NCBI GenBank assembly: GCA_030430575.1
Contig: JAUIKF010000010.1
Span: forward strand, 62,001 to 126,000
DNA from: Bacteroidia bacterium
Lineage (GTDB): Bacteria; Bacteroidota; Bacteroidia; J057
Reading direction: 5' to 3'
Length of the DNA stretch: 64,000 nt
Shown here: one piece after another, positions 16,248-25,548 of the stretch
Layout: the number at the start of each line of letters is the position of its first letter
How positions within the stretch are numbered: position 1 is the stretch's first letter
Position numbers and translations under genes: made by a program
Notes under the pieces: generated by a model
Told to the model about the DNA's origin: nothing
The model's database searches: none
What the model saw: the letters and a program-made list of their open reading frames with translations, nothing else

Positions 16248-18221
16248 ATGATGCATAGATTTACACGGTTTAATCCATCATTTCTTCTCCAAACGCTCAG
16301 CTTAGGGCTACTTATACTTGGTGTGAGTCTGAACCTTCCTGCCCAGACATTGCCCATGACCAGTTCTGCCACCACCAATCCTGGGGAGGTATTGTTTTCT
16401 ATTCCTGGTGTACCTATACTACCTGGAGCTCATCCCAGCCGTTTGTACCGTGTCTTTTGGGATTTTGGCGATGGGACGTATGAGACGGAGACCTATACTG
16501 AAGCAGCGATGGTGGGATTGGGGTATAATTTGGTGAAAACCCATGTCTACGACGACACCGATCCGCACAATGTGCGGGCAGAACTGACCCAAGTCTATAC
16601 GCCTCCCGACAAGAAAAACCTTCGCTATTCGACCCCTACGGGGCCTGTGAGTGCGGTAACGGTGGGTTCGCCTACGATCCCTCTCAAAAACCTCTACGGC
16701 CAGTCCGTCCGTGTAGACCGAACGCGAAATCCGCGAAAGGACTTTGCAACCAATTTCCTCCTTACCTATGAAGTGGCCTCCAATCCTGTGTGCAATGTTG
16801 CTCGTAATGGGGGAATCCTGGAGGTCGATTATGGGTTTGGGCTGGAACCAGACCTTTCGCTCATGGACGCAGCGATTTGGGATGAAGCTGAAGGGTATCA
16901 TGGGGAAAATATCACGGTCGATTTGGCTTTGCGGAAGATCACCGTCGGCATCGCCAGTGACTTCGCCGCAGCCAACGATCAGCGCGAGCTGATCTTGAAT
17001 TTTTTTACCCCTGCAAAAACTAAGACGACCTCTTCCTTTTTTCATGCCCGACTCGCTGATAGCACAGGTAGTGATTGTGGGGAAGTATTTGATAGAACGC
17101 TGGCCATCACGGATAAGCGCGATCCTTACGATCCTAACTTCAAGGTGGTGGCAGAAGACACCATAACCCTCAATGAACCCCAATGGCTGAATTACATTCT
17201 CCAGTGTCAGAACATCGGGGAAGGACCTACTGATAGTATCACGATCGTAGATGTGCTGGACCCACGCCTCGATCCTACGACGCTAGAAGTCCAAGTGGTG
17301 CGTATGGGGTTTGAGGAAATCGGATTTCCACTGGCTGCAGGCGCAGTCTCTGTGCCAGCGATAGGCGTGCCAGCTGCGCCTTTTTCCTTTAATTATAAAA
17401 TGGAACAAGCAGGTGCTAATGTGGTCTGGAAGCTTTATGACACAGGCCAGCTTCGCGGCCTGATGGAACCGACCATGGGTCTGGACTTTGTGGAGCGAGA
17501 GACGATTGCTCAGATTGAGTTTCGGGTGAAGACTTATTGTTTTGAAGATGATTTGGCACGTATCCCCAACCTCGCTGATGTCTATTTTGATTCTCTGGCC
17601 TCTGTCCAGACGGATACGGCCTTCACCGATAAATTCTGCTGCCAGCAGCGCGCAACAGGGTTCAACGGTGTCACTTTTGACCTATTGCAATATGCTTTGG
17701 GCGCCCTGAATGCTCCTTTTGACACAGTAAATACCAAAATCCTCTCCTTGACTTCGGATTCCCTGGCAGGGATGGGGCAGCCTGCCACTTTGCTGACCAA
17801 TGGGCGCCTGGAATACCAGCCAGTCGCTGGGGGCTTCACCGGTATAGACCTCGTGCGCTTCCTCGCTTGCGACCAAGTGGGGATATGTGATACCTTCACC
17901 ATGGCCATCTGTGTGGACATGAATCCTGCCCTGTACGTCTGTGATACCACAAAATGTCTCTCGGTAGGGCTGGAAGAAGCGGTGAGACAATCCTTCATCA
18001 AGATGTATCCAAATCCTTTTACAGATGTCTTGAAGGTAGAAAATGATGGCCCTATTCGTTCTGTGGAGGTATTTGACCTCTTTGGAAATCGGGTGTTTGT
18101 GAAGGCTTATTCTCAATTGGGAAAAGAGGTTTCGCTGTCGCTTGGGATGCTACCAAAGGGGCTGTATGTGATTCGGGTAAATGGCGATAGGGTAGGGAAG
18201 GTGGTGAAAAGGGAGAATTAA
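16248..18221 (+). CDS. T9SS-secreted PKD-domain surface protein
   Basis: 657 aa with signal peptide (LGLLILGVSLNLPAQ). A PKD-type domain appears early: YRVFWDFGDGTYETETY with KTHVYDD (residues ~65-105). Residues ~300-430 have the style of a DUF11/isopeptide-type repeat (NYILQCQNIGEGPTDSITI, VDVLDPRLDPTTLEV). A further beta-rich domain follows, and the end is a sorting domain (SFIKMYPNPFTDVLKVEN to KREN). It is likely surface-located. Two ATGs are adjacent; the first is used here. It lies between another PKD T9SS gene and the CHAT protease (87 bp downstream), so co-transcription with the protease is plausible. Confidence 0.85.
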   Translation: MMHRFTRFNPSFLLQTLSLGLLILGVSLNLPAQTLPMTSSATTNPGEVLFSIPGVPILPGAHPSRLYRVFWDFGDGTYETETYTEAAMVGLGYNLVKTHVYDDTDPHNVRAELTQVYTPPDKKNLRYSTPTGPVSAVTVGSPTIPLKNLYGQSVRVDRTRNPRKDFATNFLLTYEVASNPVCNVARNGGILEVDYGFGLEPDLSLMDAAIWDEAEGYHGENITVDLALRKITVGIASDFAAANDQRELILNFFTPAKTKTTSSFFHARLADSTGSDCGEVFDRTLAITDKRDPYDPNFKVVAEDTITLNEPQWLNYILQCQNIGEGPTDSITIVDVLDPRLDPTTLEVQVVRMGFEEIGFPLAAGAVSVPAIGVPAAPFSFNYKMEQAGANVVWKLYDTGQLRGLMEPTMGLDFVERETIAQIEFRVKTYCFEDDLARIPNLADVYFDSLASVQTDTAFTDKFCCQQRATGFNGVTFDLLQYALGALNAPFDTVNTKILSLTSDSLAGMGQPATLLTNGRLEYQPVAGGFTGIDLVRFLACDQVGICDTFTMAICVDMNPALYVCDTTKCLSVGLEEAVRQSFIKMYPNPFTDVLKVENDGPIRSVEVFDLFGNRVFVKAYSQLGKEVSLSLGMLPKGLYVIRVNGDRVGKVVKREN

Positions 18222-18308
18222 CAATTAAGAGACAATTTCTCCCTTCATTTAATCATCTTATCATTTATTCATTTTCTCATTTCTTCCTAAACTTCCCTAA
18301 CTTGAGCC

Positions 18309-20999
18309 ATGCGACGCTGGCTCTTACTCCTTTGCTGCATGGCAGCCCTCCAAGCATGGGCACAATCTACTGCGCTTGAAGACTCCATTACCCTCGCCTT
18401 TGAGCAAGGCGTTTCCTTCTACCTGACTGACAATCAGCAAGGTGCACAGCAGCAGATCAAAAAGGTGATTCAATGGGCCGCGCCCGAAGACGACCGTAAA
18501 GGCCGAGCCCATCGCATCATGGCGCTCATCCATTCGGACTTGGGGAGCTATAGGCAAGCCGCGACTCACTACCAGCAAGCGATTGATTTGCTTATGCCGC
18601 TGAATCAGCCTAAACGATTGGCTGCTTGCCAAAAAGGGCTTGGAAGCATCAATACCCGCTTAGGGGATTATGATCAAGCCATTTTTTTACTCAAAAATAG
18701 CCTGTACCACTACAAGCTCCCCCCTGCCGACCTCGAACAAGTTCGCCAATGTTATATCGAATTGGCAGATGCCTATTCCTTTACTTCACAGAAGGACCTG
18801 GCGATCCACTATTATGACAGCGCTCGCTTGGCGGAGGGCGCCCATCCCTTTAATCGTGCCTTGGCGAGCCTGGCATTGGGCAATTTTTTGGTGACAAATG
18901 GGGGAGATAAAGACATTGCCCGCAAACGACTAGAGGAAGCGCATGAGGCCTTTGAAGGCTTTCAAGACAAAGAATACCAATTCCAGAGCCTAATGGCTTT
19001 AGGGAATTTTTATGCGCGCCACTATCCCAGTCGGAGGGCGGCTCCGTATTACGCACAAGCCATGGCTTTGAGCAAGGAAGCTTATCCTACACCTTATCGC
19101 CGCGAAGTAGCTCAGGTCAGCCTAAAGCAGGCCGATTTGGCCGCTGCTGATCGGAAGTGGACGATTGCCCTCAGGCACTATCAACAAGCACTTTTTTGGA
19201 TGCTGCCGAATCAGGTAGATTCAGCCAATGTCTACCAACTCCCTCCTGATAGCACTTTTTACTGTGATAATGTATTTATCCAGGCCCTGATCGGAAAAGC
19301 CAATTGCTTCAAAGAAGGAAGGCTGAGAGACGATGCATTAGCACATTACAGGGCAGCTATCTGTGCCGTAGACCGCCTGCGCTCCTGTCAGGATTATGAA
19401 TCGTCTAAGTTGCAACTGGTTTCGCTTCAAAGAAGTGCATTGGAAAATGCCCTAAGCCTGACAGCATGGGACGATACGCGGATAGAGGATGCGTATTTTT
19501 TCATGGAAAAAAGCAAGGCACAAGTGCTGAATGAGATGTTGCGAGAGGTGCAAGCGCGATATACACATCTTCCTGATAGCCTGATAGATCTCAGCCGATC
19601 ACTGGCACGTGAATTGGGATACCGTGAGGGCCAATTGGCCGTCGCCACCTCGGACCAAGACGACTTACAGCATACTTTGGATAGCCTTCGCTATCAACAA
19701 GCGCGAATGCGCCAGTATCTTCAGGACCATTTTCCTGCCTACCAACGAGTCTCCACAGACATTGCATTTATCCCCTTAAATGAGGTGCAAGATCAACTGA
19801 AAGAAGGCCAAGTGGTGATCCATTATTTTGTGGGGGACGGGGCTGCGTTTGCATTGGCCATTAGGCGTGAGGAGGTAAGGTTGAGAAGGTTAGCCTATTT
19901 CGCGGAAAATATTGGTTTAGGCGAAAATATCGGGCATTTTCGAAGGTTACTGGAAGAGGCTGATACAGAAGAATTGGGGAATTATCTGAATACCGCTCAT
20001 AATTTATATCGCTTATTGATAGCCCCAATGGTAAATCTTGCAAAGGATTCTGCGCTGATCCTTGTTCCCGACGGGCCTCTGGCAGGGATTCCCTTTGAAG
20101 CTTTATTGACGCAGGCCCCTGATCATCGTTTGTTGATGGATCCACTGATTCAAGAAAATTTTTGGAAAGGACAAGAGCGAGCAGGTGAAAAGGGGGCGGC
20201 TTACCTTTTATTTCAGTACCAAATCCAATACGCCTTCTCAGCCAGTCTATGGGCCAATGAACATCGAAATATTCGCTCTTCCAATACCTTCCAGGCATAT
20301 GCCCCAGCCTACACGGCAACGGACAGTTTTGGCGGTCGCCGCATTCCGCCCTTACGCTCTGCAGGGTCTCATGCGAAGCGCGTTGCAGCCCTGTTTTCGG
20401 ATGCATCCTTGCAAGGGGACACCCATGCTTCCACAGTATTTCTGGCAGAAGCCTCTCAAACTCGATACTTACACCTCGCTATGCATGGTTTCACTGACCA
20501 CGAACATCCGCTACGCTCAGCCTTGGCCTTTTCCAAGCCTCCTAATAAGCCTCACGGGTTGGTTTTTGCCGCTGATTTGTATGGTATGCCGCCGCTTTCG
20601 GCTTCGCTGGTAAGTCTACTGGCGTGCCGTAGCGGGGATGGAAAACAGGTGGAGGGAGAAGGGGTGTTAAGCCTTGGAAGGGCATTCCGAATGGCAGGCG
20701 CAGAAGGCGTTGTGATGAGTCTTTGGGATGCGGATGCGCGACTGGGAGGAGAGGTTTTGGAGAAAATGTATGCTGCCATCGCGGAGGGCTTGAACCCTAC
20801 TACTGCCCTACAAAACGCCAAGCGCGAATACCTTGTGGGTGCTTCTGCCACCGATGCCCATCCCAGCTATTGGGCCAACTACGTGCTGATCGGCAATCCA
20901 CAAATGCCGCCCAATAGCAGCCTCTCCTGGTGGCTCCTCGTTGGAGGAGTATTAGTCGTGGTCTCTAGCCTTTTCATGTGGTATAAAAAACGCCTTTGA
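18309..20999 (+). CDS. Membrane-anchored periplasmic TPR-CHAT (caspase-like) protease
   Basis: 896 aa. It has a signal peptide (WLLLLCCMAALQAWAQ), then about eight TPR-like helical repeats (residues ~25-300; for example ATHYQQAIDLLMPL and QAIFLLKNSLYHY) and a coiled linker. The C-terminal CHAT domain spans ~600-860. The catalytic His is in LHLAMHGFTD (His726) and the Cys in LVSLLACRSGDG (Cys773), followed by the typical GVVMSLWDAD and HPSYWANYVLIGNP. A final transmembrane helix (WWLLVGGVLVVVSSLFMWY) and basic KKRL anchor it. The topology implies the protease faces the periplasm. The substrate is unknown; the adjacent PKD T9SS proteins are obvious candidates, but that is inference. Confidence 0.9.
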   Translation: MRRWLLLLCCMAALQAWAQSTALEDSITLAFEQGVSFYLTDNQQGAQQQIKKVIQWAAPEDDRKGRAHRIMALIHSDLGSYRQAATHYQQAIDLLMPLNQPKRLAACQKGLGSINTRLGDYDQAIFLLKNSLYHYKLPPADLEQVRQCYIELADAYSFTSQKDLAIHYYDSARLAEGAHPFNRALASLALGNFLVTNGGDKDIARKRLEEAHEAFEGFQDKEYQFQSLMALGNFYARHYPSRRAAPYYAQAMALSKEAYPTPYRREVAQVSLKQADLAAADRKWTIALRHYQQALFWMLPNQVDSANVYQLPPDSTFYCDNVFIQALIGKANCFKEGRLRDDALAHYRAAICAVDRLRSCQDYESSKLQLVSLQRSALENALSLTAWDDTRIEDAYFFMEKSKAQVLNEMLREVQARYTHLPDSLIDLSRSLARELGYREGQLAVATSDQDDLQHTLDSLRYQQARMRQYLQDHFPAYQRVSTDIAFIPLNEVQDQLKEGQVVIHYFVGDGAAFALAIRREEVRLRRLAYFAENIGLGENIGHFRRLLEEADTEELGNYLNTAHNLYRLLIAPMVNLAKDSALILVPDGPLAGIPFEALLTQAPDHRLLMDPLIQENFWKGQERAGEKGAAYLLFQYQIQYAFSASLWANEHRNIRSSNTFQAYAPAYTATDSFGGRRIPPLRSAGSHAKRVAALFSDASLQGDTHASTVFLAEASQTRYLHLAMHGFTDHEHPLRSALAFSKPPNKPHGLVFAADLYGMPPLSASLVSLLACRSGDGKQVEGEGVLSLGRAFRMAGAEGVVMSLWDADARLGGEVLEKMYAAIAEGLNPTTALQNAKREYLVGASATDAHPSYWANYVLIGNPQMPPNSSLSWWLLVGGVLVVVSSLFMWYKKRL

Positions 21000-21185
21000 A
21001 AGGCTGAGGAACTTTCTGTAATTTTCAGTTTCGTATTCTTTTACTCATTTTTTGAACATAGGAAGAAGTAAAAATATAGAACAAGGAAGTATCAAGTGAA
21101 AAGGCTTGGAGGCATTCTTCCCTTTTAAATTTCTTGTTCCTTGTTAATTATTTTTACTTTATGATCTTCCTGACAAATCTCCATT
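21000..21185. repeat. GAACAAGGAA/AGTAAAAATA-type hairpin
   Basis: Left arm AAGTAAAAATATAGAACAAG (from ~21067) and right arm TTTCTTGTTCCTTGTTAATTATTTTTACTTT (~21128-21160) are inverted. The same shell encloses other elements near 37.1 and 53.2 kb. It lies between two same-strand genes and may terminate the CHAT transcript. Confidence 0.75.
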
Positions 21186-23063
21186 ATGAAAAACCTTTTC
21201 TACCTCATTCCCCTCGTCCTTCTCTTAAGTCTAAGCCAGACATTTGCCCAGACAACCACCTATACGACTAAGAAACTCGCTCCTGTGGCGCGCCAGGCAG
21301 TTGTCAATCTCTCTGAGATTAAAGAAGACTTTGCCCCACAAATTCAGATGCTGGAAGCGCCCTCACCAGACGGAGAAGGTTACCAAGCTTACCTCTTGCG
21401 TCTCAAGCGTCGGATGGCTCAGATGTATCCCAGAGGAGGCAAAGCGACTGCGCCAGCTAGCCGTGGCCAAGCTGATCCCCCCATCAAAGGCCCCAATTTT
21501 CGTGGAAACTCTACCGACCTAGGCGCGCCCCTGGATACCCACCTGGCAGTTTCTGACAGTGGTCAGATCATTGTCGTGGTGAATAGCAATTTGCTGGTGA
21601 AAGACCTGGCAGGGGCACCGCAGTACAACGTATCGTTGGGTTCCTTTTTTGCCAGTGTCAATCCGGTCTCTTATGTTTTTGATCCCAAAGCGCATTATGA
21701 CCCAGAAACGGACCGCTTTTTTGTTGTGGCGTTGAGTTTTTCAAATACTGCCAGTGATGTCCTCATCGCGTTCAGTCAGACCAATGATGCCACAGGCAAT
21801 TGGAATGTGTACAAAATGGACGGAAATCCCTTCCAGAACAACACCTTCTTTGACTATCCCATGTTATCTATCAGTCCGACGGAGATTTTCCTTACGGGAA
21901 ATTCTGTGCGCTTGGGAGAGCCTTGGGAGACGGGATTTGAGGAGACATTGATTTATCAGATTGACAAAAACTCAGGCTATAATGGTGACTCGCTGGGCCT
22001 TCGTGTCTGGACAGATGTCAAGTTTGGTCCCTTGCCGATTCGTAACCTTTGCCCTGTCAAAGGAGGTGCAGGCAATTATGGTCCCAACCATTACTTTCTG
22101 TCGAATCGGAATTTTGATGTGAGCAATAATGCCTTCTTCCTAGTTGAAGTCACAGGAACGGCAGATGACCCCACAGCTACTTTGGAGGTCAAACCTTATG
22201 GCGCGAACTTCGATTATGGTGCGCCGCCCAATGCGGTGCAGCCACGCCTCAATGACTCGTTACAGACCAATGACGCGCGTGTATTGGATGCTTTTTTCTG
22301 GAATGACGAAATACAGTTTGTAGGGAATACGATTGACCATGCCAGCGGACGGGCTGCCATTTACCACGCCACGTTTTCTAATATGTCTGGCACCCCAACC
22401 CTTGAGGGGCAAGTCATCGCCAACGATACCCTAGAATTTGGGTACCCCAGTATTAGCTATGTCGGCTCTGCTGATTCTGCTTATGGCGAAAGTGATGCGA
22501 TTATCTTCATGGACATCACGGCACAGACAGCCCCGCCCACGATGGGGGCGATGTATTACGACAACCTTCAGCAGTATTCCGATATTGTGTTTGCCCGTGT
22601 GGGGCTGCTGTCCATCAATGTCCTTACCGGTACTGGCGAACGCTGGGGCGACTATACGGGAAATCAGCGCAAATACAATGACCCGACAGGCAAGATCTGG
22701 ACCCTGGGCACCTATGGGGCTCCGCTCAACCAGCAAGGCGCTTGGGTCACCGAGTTTGGCCGCCCGGGTCCAGCGGCGTCTATAGACCCACCAAAGCCCG
22801 CCATGGAAATCACCACTTATCCCAATCCTGCTAAGGATTATTTCAGCGTGGAGTTTCAGATGGAACATTCCAAAGACCTCAACATCAGCCTATATGATAG
22901 CCAGGGACGGTTTGTCAAAACGTTCTATGACTTCGAAGCTGCGCGTGATGGTCTGGCACGATTTACGTTCTCTACCGCGCCGTTGGCGGCAGGGATTTAT
23001 TTCATCCATATTGAAATAGATGGCGAACCGACTTCCGTCGGGCAGGTTTTTGTTACGAAGTAA
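21186..23063 (+). CDS. T9SS-secreted protein of unknown function
   Basis: 625 aa with signal peptide (LVLLLSLSQTFAQ). After a ~90-residue charged N-terminal part, the body (~105-530) has repeated beta-strand phrases such as DTHLAVSDSGQIIVVVNSNL, YDPETDRFFVVALS and GYPSISYVG, suggesting a beta-propeller. The last ~85 residues form a T9SS sorting domain (MEITTYPNPAKDYFSVEF to VGQVFVTK). It is expected outside the cell or on the surface. No catalytic motif was recognised. The gene is followed by an inverted-word hairpin shared with the convergent hutH gene. Confidence 0.82.
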   Translation: MKNLFYLIPLVLLLSLSQTFAQTTTYTTKKLAPVARQAVVNLSEIKEDFAPQIQMLEAPSPDGEGYQAYLLRLKRRMAQMYPRGGKATAPASRGQADPPIKGPNFRGNSTDLGAPLDTHLAVSDSGQIIVVVNSNLLVKDLAGAPQYNVSLGSFFASVNPVSYVFDPKAHYDPETDRFFVVALSFSNTASDVLIAFSQTNDATGNWNVYKMDGNPFQNNTFFDYPMLSISPTEIFLTGNSVRLGEPWETGFEETLIYQIDKNSGYNGDSLGLRVWTDVKFGPLPIRNLCPVKGGAGNYGPNHYFLSNRNFDVSNNAFFLVEVTGTADDPTATLEVKPYGANFDYGAPPNAVQPRLNDSLQTNDARVLDAFFWNDEIQFVGNTIDHASGRAAIYHATFSNMSGTPTLEGQVIANDTLEFGYPSISYVGSADSAYGESDAIIFMDITAQTAPPTMGAMYYDNLQQYSDIVFARVGLLSINVLTGTGERWGDYTGNQRKYNDPTGKIWTLGTYGAPLNQQGAWVTEFGRPGPAASIDPPKPAMEITTYPNPAKDYFSVEFQMEHSKDLNISLYDSQGRFVKTFYDFEAARDGLARFTFSTAPLAAGIYFIHIEIDGEPTSVGQVFVTK

Positions 23064-23067
23064 CAGG

Positions 23068-23134
23068 AAGGTTCTAAGTTTTATGTTTTACGTTCTAAGA
23101 TTTTTCCTAGAACCTAGAACTTAAAACCTAGAAC
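23068..23134. terminator. GTTCTAGG-word hairpin between convergent genes
   Basis: Left arm GTTCTAAGTTTTATGTTTTA (from ~23073) and right arm ending CTAGAACTTAAAACCTAGAA (~23114-23133) form a long imperfect stem. It is probably a bidirectional terminator. The right arm overlaps the 3' end of hutH. The same word family occurs at 36.99-37.27 and 58.62-58.70 kb. Confidence 0.7.
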
Positions 23135-24593
23135 GAATTACGCTCCTCGCCTTCTCCATATCCGTCCGCAAATAGCGGTCTTGCAGGTTGAAACTCACTT
23201 TCTCCCGCAAGGCCGCTACTGTTTTTTCGAGGGTTGGGCTGGTTTTGAGGGGGCGACGAAACTCCATGGCCTGGGCGGCTGTCAGGAGTTCAATGGCGAG
23301 GACACGCTCTACATTTTCAAGGACTTTTAAGCACTTGACAGCGCTATTGGCGCCCATACTGACGTGGTCTTCCTGGTTATTGGAAGAGGGGATCGTGTCG
23401 ATAGAGGCAGGGGTGCAAAACTGCTTGTTTTGGCTCACGATGCTGGCGGCTGTGTATTGAGGGATCATGAGGCCTGAGTTCAGGCCTGCATCTGCAGCGA
23501 GGAAGGGTGGCAAGTCCCTTTGGCCGGAGATCAATTGAAAGGTGCGACGCTCAGAGATGGAGCCTAGCTCAGCCAAGGCAATCGCCAGGAAGTCCATTGC
23601 CAAGGCCAACGGCTGGCCGTGAAAGTTGCCCCCAGAAAGGACTTTGTCTGCCTCTGGGAAGACATTGGGGTTATCTGAGACACTGTTGATTTCGATTTCT
23701 ACGACACGCTTGGCGTAGTCGATGGCGTCTTTGGAGGCGCCGTGAACTTGCGGGATGCAGCGGAAGGAGTACGGGTCCTGGACATGGGATTTGGGCCGGG
23801 AAATGAGGTCGGAGCCTTGGAGAAGTTCCCTCATCTTGGTAGCTGTAGCTACCTGCCCTGGATGAGGTCTTACCTGATGGATCAAGTCATCAAAGGGTTC
23901 TATGCGCCCATCGAAGGCATCGAGGCTGAGGGCACCGATGGTATCGGCCCATTCGGACAGGCGCAAGGCGCCTAGGAGGATATGGACGCCATGGGCGCTC
24001 ATGAATTGGGTGCCATTGAGCAAGGCGAGGCCTTCTTTAGAGGCGAGTTCCAGGGGTTCCCACCCTTGCTGCTGAAGCATAGCTGCCCCCGTCATTTTTT
24101 GCCCATTGATCCGCACTTCTCCTTCTCCTATGAGCGGTAAACAAAGGTGTGCCAATGGCGCCAAATCGCCGCTTGCACCCAATGAGCCTTGGCTATAGAC
24201 CACCGGGAGAATATCGTTTTCATACAAATCAATCAATCGCTCTACCGTAGCCACTTGCGCCCCCGAATACCCCAAACTAAGAGATCTGGCTTTGAGGAGA
24301 AGCATCCATCGAACCACTTCAGGAGAGACTTCATCTCCTGTGCCACATGCATGGGACCGCATCAAGTTGATCTGTAATTGGCGAAGGTCATCAGGTGCAA
24401 TTTCGGTATTGCACAAGGAGCCAAACCCCGTATTGATGCCATAGATGGGGGCGTCGTGTTGGAGGAGTTTTTGGTCCAAATAATCGCGACAAGTTTGAAT
24501 GCGATTTCGAGCTGACTCAGATAATACAAGGGAGGTCAAGGGAATGTCCAGCTCTTCTAAGCTGATCGATTGTGGGTCAAATAAATGATGCAT
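23121..24593 (-). CDS. hutH: Histidine ammonia-lyase
   Basis: 490 aa. The Ala-Ser-Gly triad that forms the MIO cofactor is in GSLGASGDLAPLAH (140-142). Tyr51 in YGINTGFGSL and the Ser-His pair in LMRSHACGTG (80-81) match histidine rather than tyrosine or phenylalanine lyases. Other family blocks are present: LLNGTQFMSAHGV, QDPYSFRCIPQVHGA, SSNNQEDHVSMG. It deaminates histidine to urocanate, the first step of histidine degradation. The other hut genes (hutU, hutI) are not adjacent. The last codons overlap the right arm of the GTTCTAGG-word hairpin. Confidence 0.95.
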   Translation of the reverse strand: MHHLFDPQSISLEELDIPLTSLVLSESARNRIQTCRDYLDQKLLQHDAPIYGINTGFGSLCNTEIAPDDLRQLQINLMRSHACGTGDEVSPEVVRWMLLLKARSLSLGYSGAQVATVERLIDLYENDILPVVYSQGSLGASGDLAPLAHLCLPLIGEGEVRINGQKMTGAAMLQQQGWEPLELASKEGLALLNGTQFMSAHGVHILLGALRLSEWADTIGALSLDAFDGRIEPFDDLIHQVRPHPGQVATATKMRELLQGSDLISRPKSHVQDPYSFRCIPQVHGASKDAIDYAKRVVEIEINSVSDNPNVFPEADKVLSGGNFHGQPLALAMDFLAIALAELGSISERRTFQLISGQRDLPPFLAADAGLNSGLMIPQYTAASIVSQNKQFCTPASIDTIPSSNNQEDHVSMGANSAVKCLKVLENVERVLAIELLTAAQAMEFRRPLKTSPTLEKTVAALREKVSFNLQDRYLRTDMEKARSVIRSRF

Positions 24594-24794
24594 GCGGTGT
24601 AGCTAGAAAATTGAATCCTGCAAAAATAGGGAAATCGGAAGGATAAATTTTAAGGGCACTGTGACATTTAGTGGAATGTGTGTGTTAATTTGGAAATTTC
24701 ACCACAGATTCCTCAGATTTACACAGATTAGGGAAGGAAATCCGTGAGAACCTGAGTAGGCTGTGGTTCTTCTTTTAATGACTAATTTTTCCTC
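24594..24794. other. Divergent promoter gap with CACAGATT words
   Basis: Between divergent hutH and DinB-like genes. It contains CACAGATTCCTCAGATTTAC followed by ACAGATT (24703-24730), three partial direct repeats of a CAGATT word often seen between bacterial genes. Promoters for both flanking genes should lie here, but no clear elements were identified. Confidence 0.4.
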
Positions 24795-25313
24795 ATGAAT
24801 GAACAAATACTAGCACAAGTACTCTGCGACCAACTCCTAGATGAAACGCGCCGTAGGCTGTTTGAAGAAGGGATTCCCCGAATCCAAAAATGCCTCTCTC
24901 AGCTCTCAGAAGCCGAGATATGGCAACGGCCCAATGATCAACTCGTGAGCATTGGCAACCTTGTCCTCCACCTCTGTGGCAATGTCCGCCAATGGGTCAT
25001 CCATGGGATCGGCGGCGCGCCCGATGTGCGTGATCGCGACCGCGAATTTGCCACATCAGGCCCACTGCCTACGGAAGACTTGTTGACCCTTTTGGCACGC
25101 CTCCAGGAAGACCTAAAACCCGTCTTAGCCGAAATCACCCCCGAAACCCTCACCAACGCCTATCGTATTCAAGGTTTTGATGAAAATGGCCTCAGCATTT
25201 TGGTGCACGTCGTCGAACATTTCTCCTATCACGTAGGGCAAATCACCTGGTACACCAAGCACCTCAAGAATATGGATATGGGGTATTATGCGGGGCATGA
25301 TCTGAATATTTAA
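24795..25313 (+). CDS. DinB-family (DUF1572-like) putative metal-binding protein
   Basis: 172 aa four-helix-bundle type. Metal-ligand histidines are placed as in DinB/YfiT-like proteins: one in IGNLVLHLCGNVRQW (~57) and two in VHVVEHFSYHVGQI (~140-146). The ends RPNDQLVSIGNLV and YHVGQITWYTKHL fit DUF1572-like members. Members of this superfamily include thiol-dependent transferases and proteins of unknown role; the substrate cannot be told here. It is a monocistronic-looking gene followed by repeats. Confidence 0.85.
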   Translation: MNEQILAQVLCDQLLDETRRRLFEEGIPRIQKCLSQLSEAEIWQRPNDQLVSIGNLVLHLCGNVRQWVIHGIGGAPDVRDRDREFATSGPLPTEDLLTLLARLQEDLKPVLAEITPETLTNAYRIQGFDENGLSILVHVVEHFSYHVGQITWYTKHLKNMDMGYYAGHDLNI

Positions 25314-25365
25314 CTGTCCGATTTTATGTTGCTAATAAAATGGCTGGATGGATTGCAGAATATCG

Positions 25366-25440
25366 ATTGCAGAACAAGGATTTTGGAAGGGAAGAAAGGT
25401 TCTTTCACATCAAAAATCATAATTCCTTGTTCGATATTCA
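25366..25440. repeat. GAACAAGGAA-family hairpin
   Basis: Left words GATTGCAGAATATCGATTGC then AGAACAAGGATTTT; right arm AATTCCTTGTTCGATATTCA. This is an imperfect hairpin with a longer loop than the 7.7-kb copy. It sits after the DinB-like gene, directly before the CCCTAAA array. Confidence 0.8.
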
Positions 25441-25454
25441 TCAATCAATTAATG

Positions 25455-25545
25455 CCCTAAACCCTAAACCCTAAACCCTAAACCCTAAACCCTAAACCCT
25501 AAACCCTAAACCCTAAACCCTAAACCCTAAACCCTAAACCCTAAA
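25455..25545. repeat. Heptad tandem array, 13 copies of CCCTAAA (plant-telomere unit)
   Basis: Thirteen exact uninterrupted copies of CCCTAAA end 3 bp before the ATG of the CPBP-like gene. The unit is identical to the plant-type telomere repeat (TTTAGGG on the other strand), but the flanks are ordinary bacterial sequence. Copy number equals that of the ACCCTGA array at 2975-3065. Confidence 0.97.
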
Positions 25546-25548
25546 CCT

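Noticed and set aside
16419-17183. 254-codon open frame on the minus strand
   Set aside because: Antisense to the PKD T9SS protein; amino acid pattern is that of a shadow frame.
18309-20999. Gasdermin-type defence pair with the CHAT protease
   Set aside because: No small gasdermin-like membrane protein is adjacent, and the protease has a signal peptide and periplasmic topology.
25455-25545. Chromosome end or plant contamination suggested by CCCTAAA repeats
   Set aside because: Array is only 91 bp, internal, and flanked on both sides by typical Bacteroidota genes.
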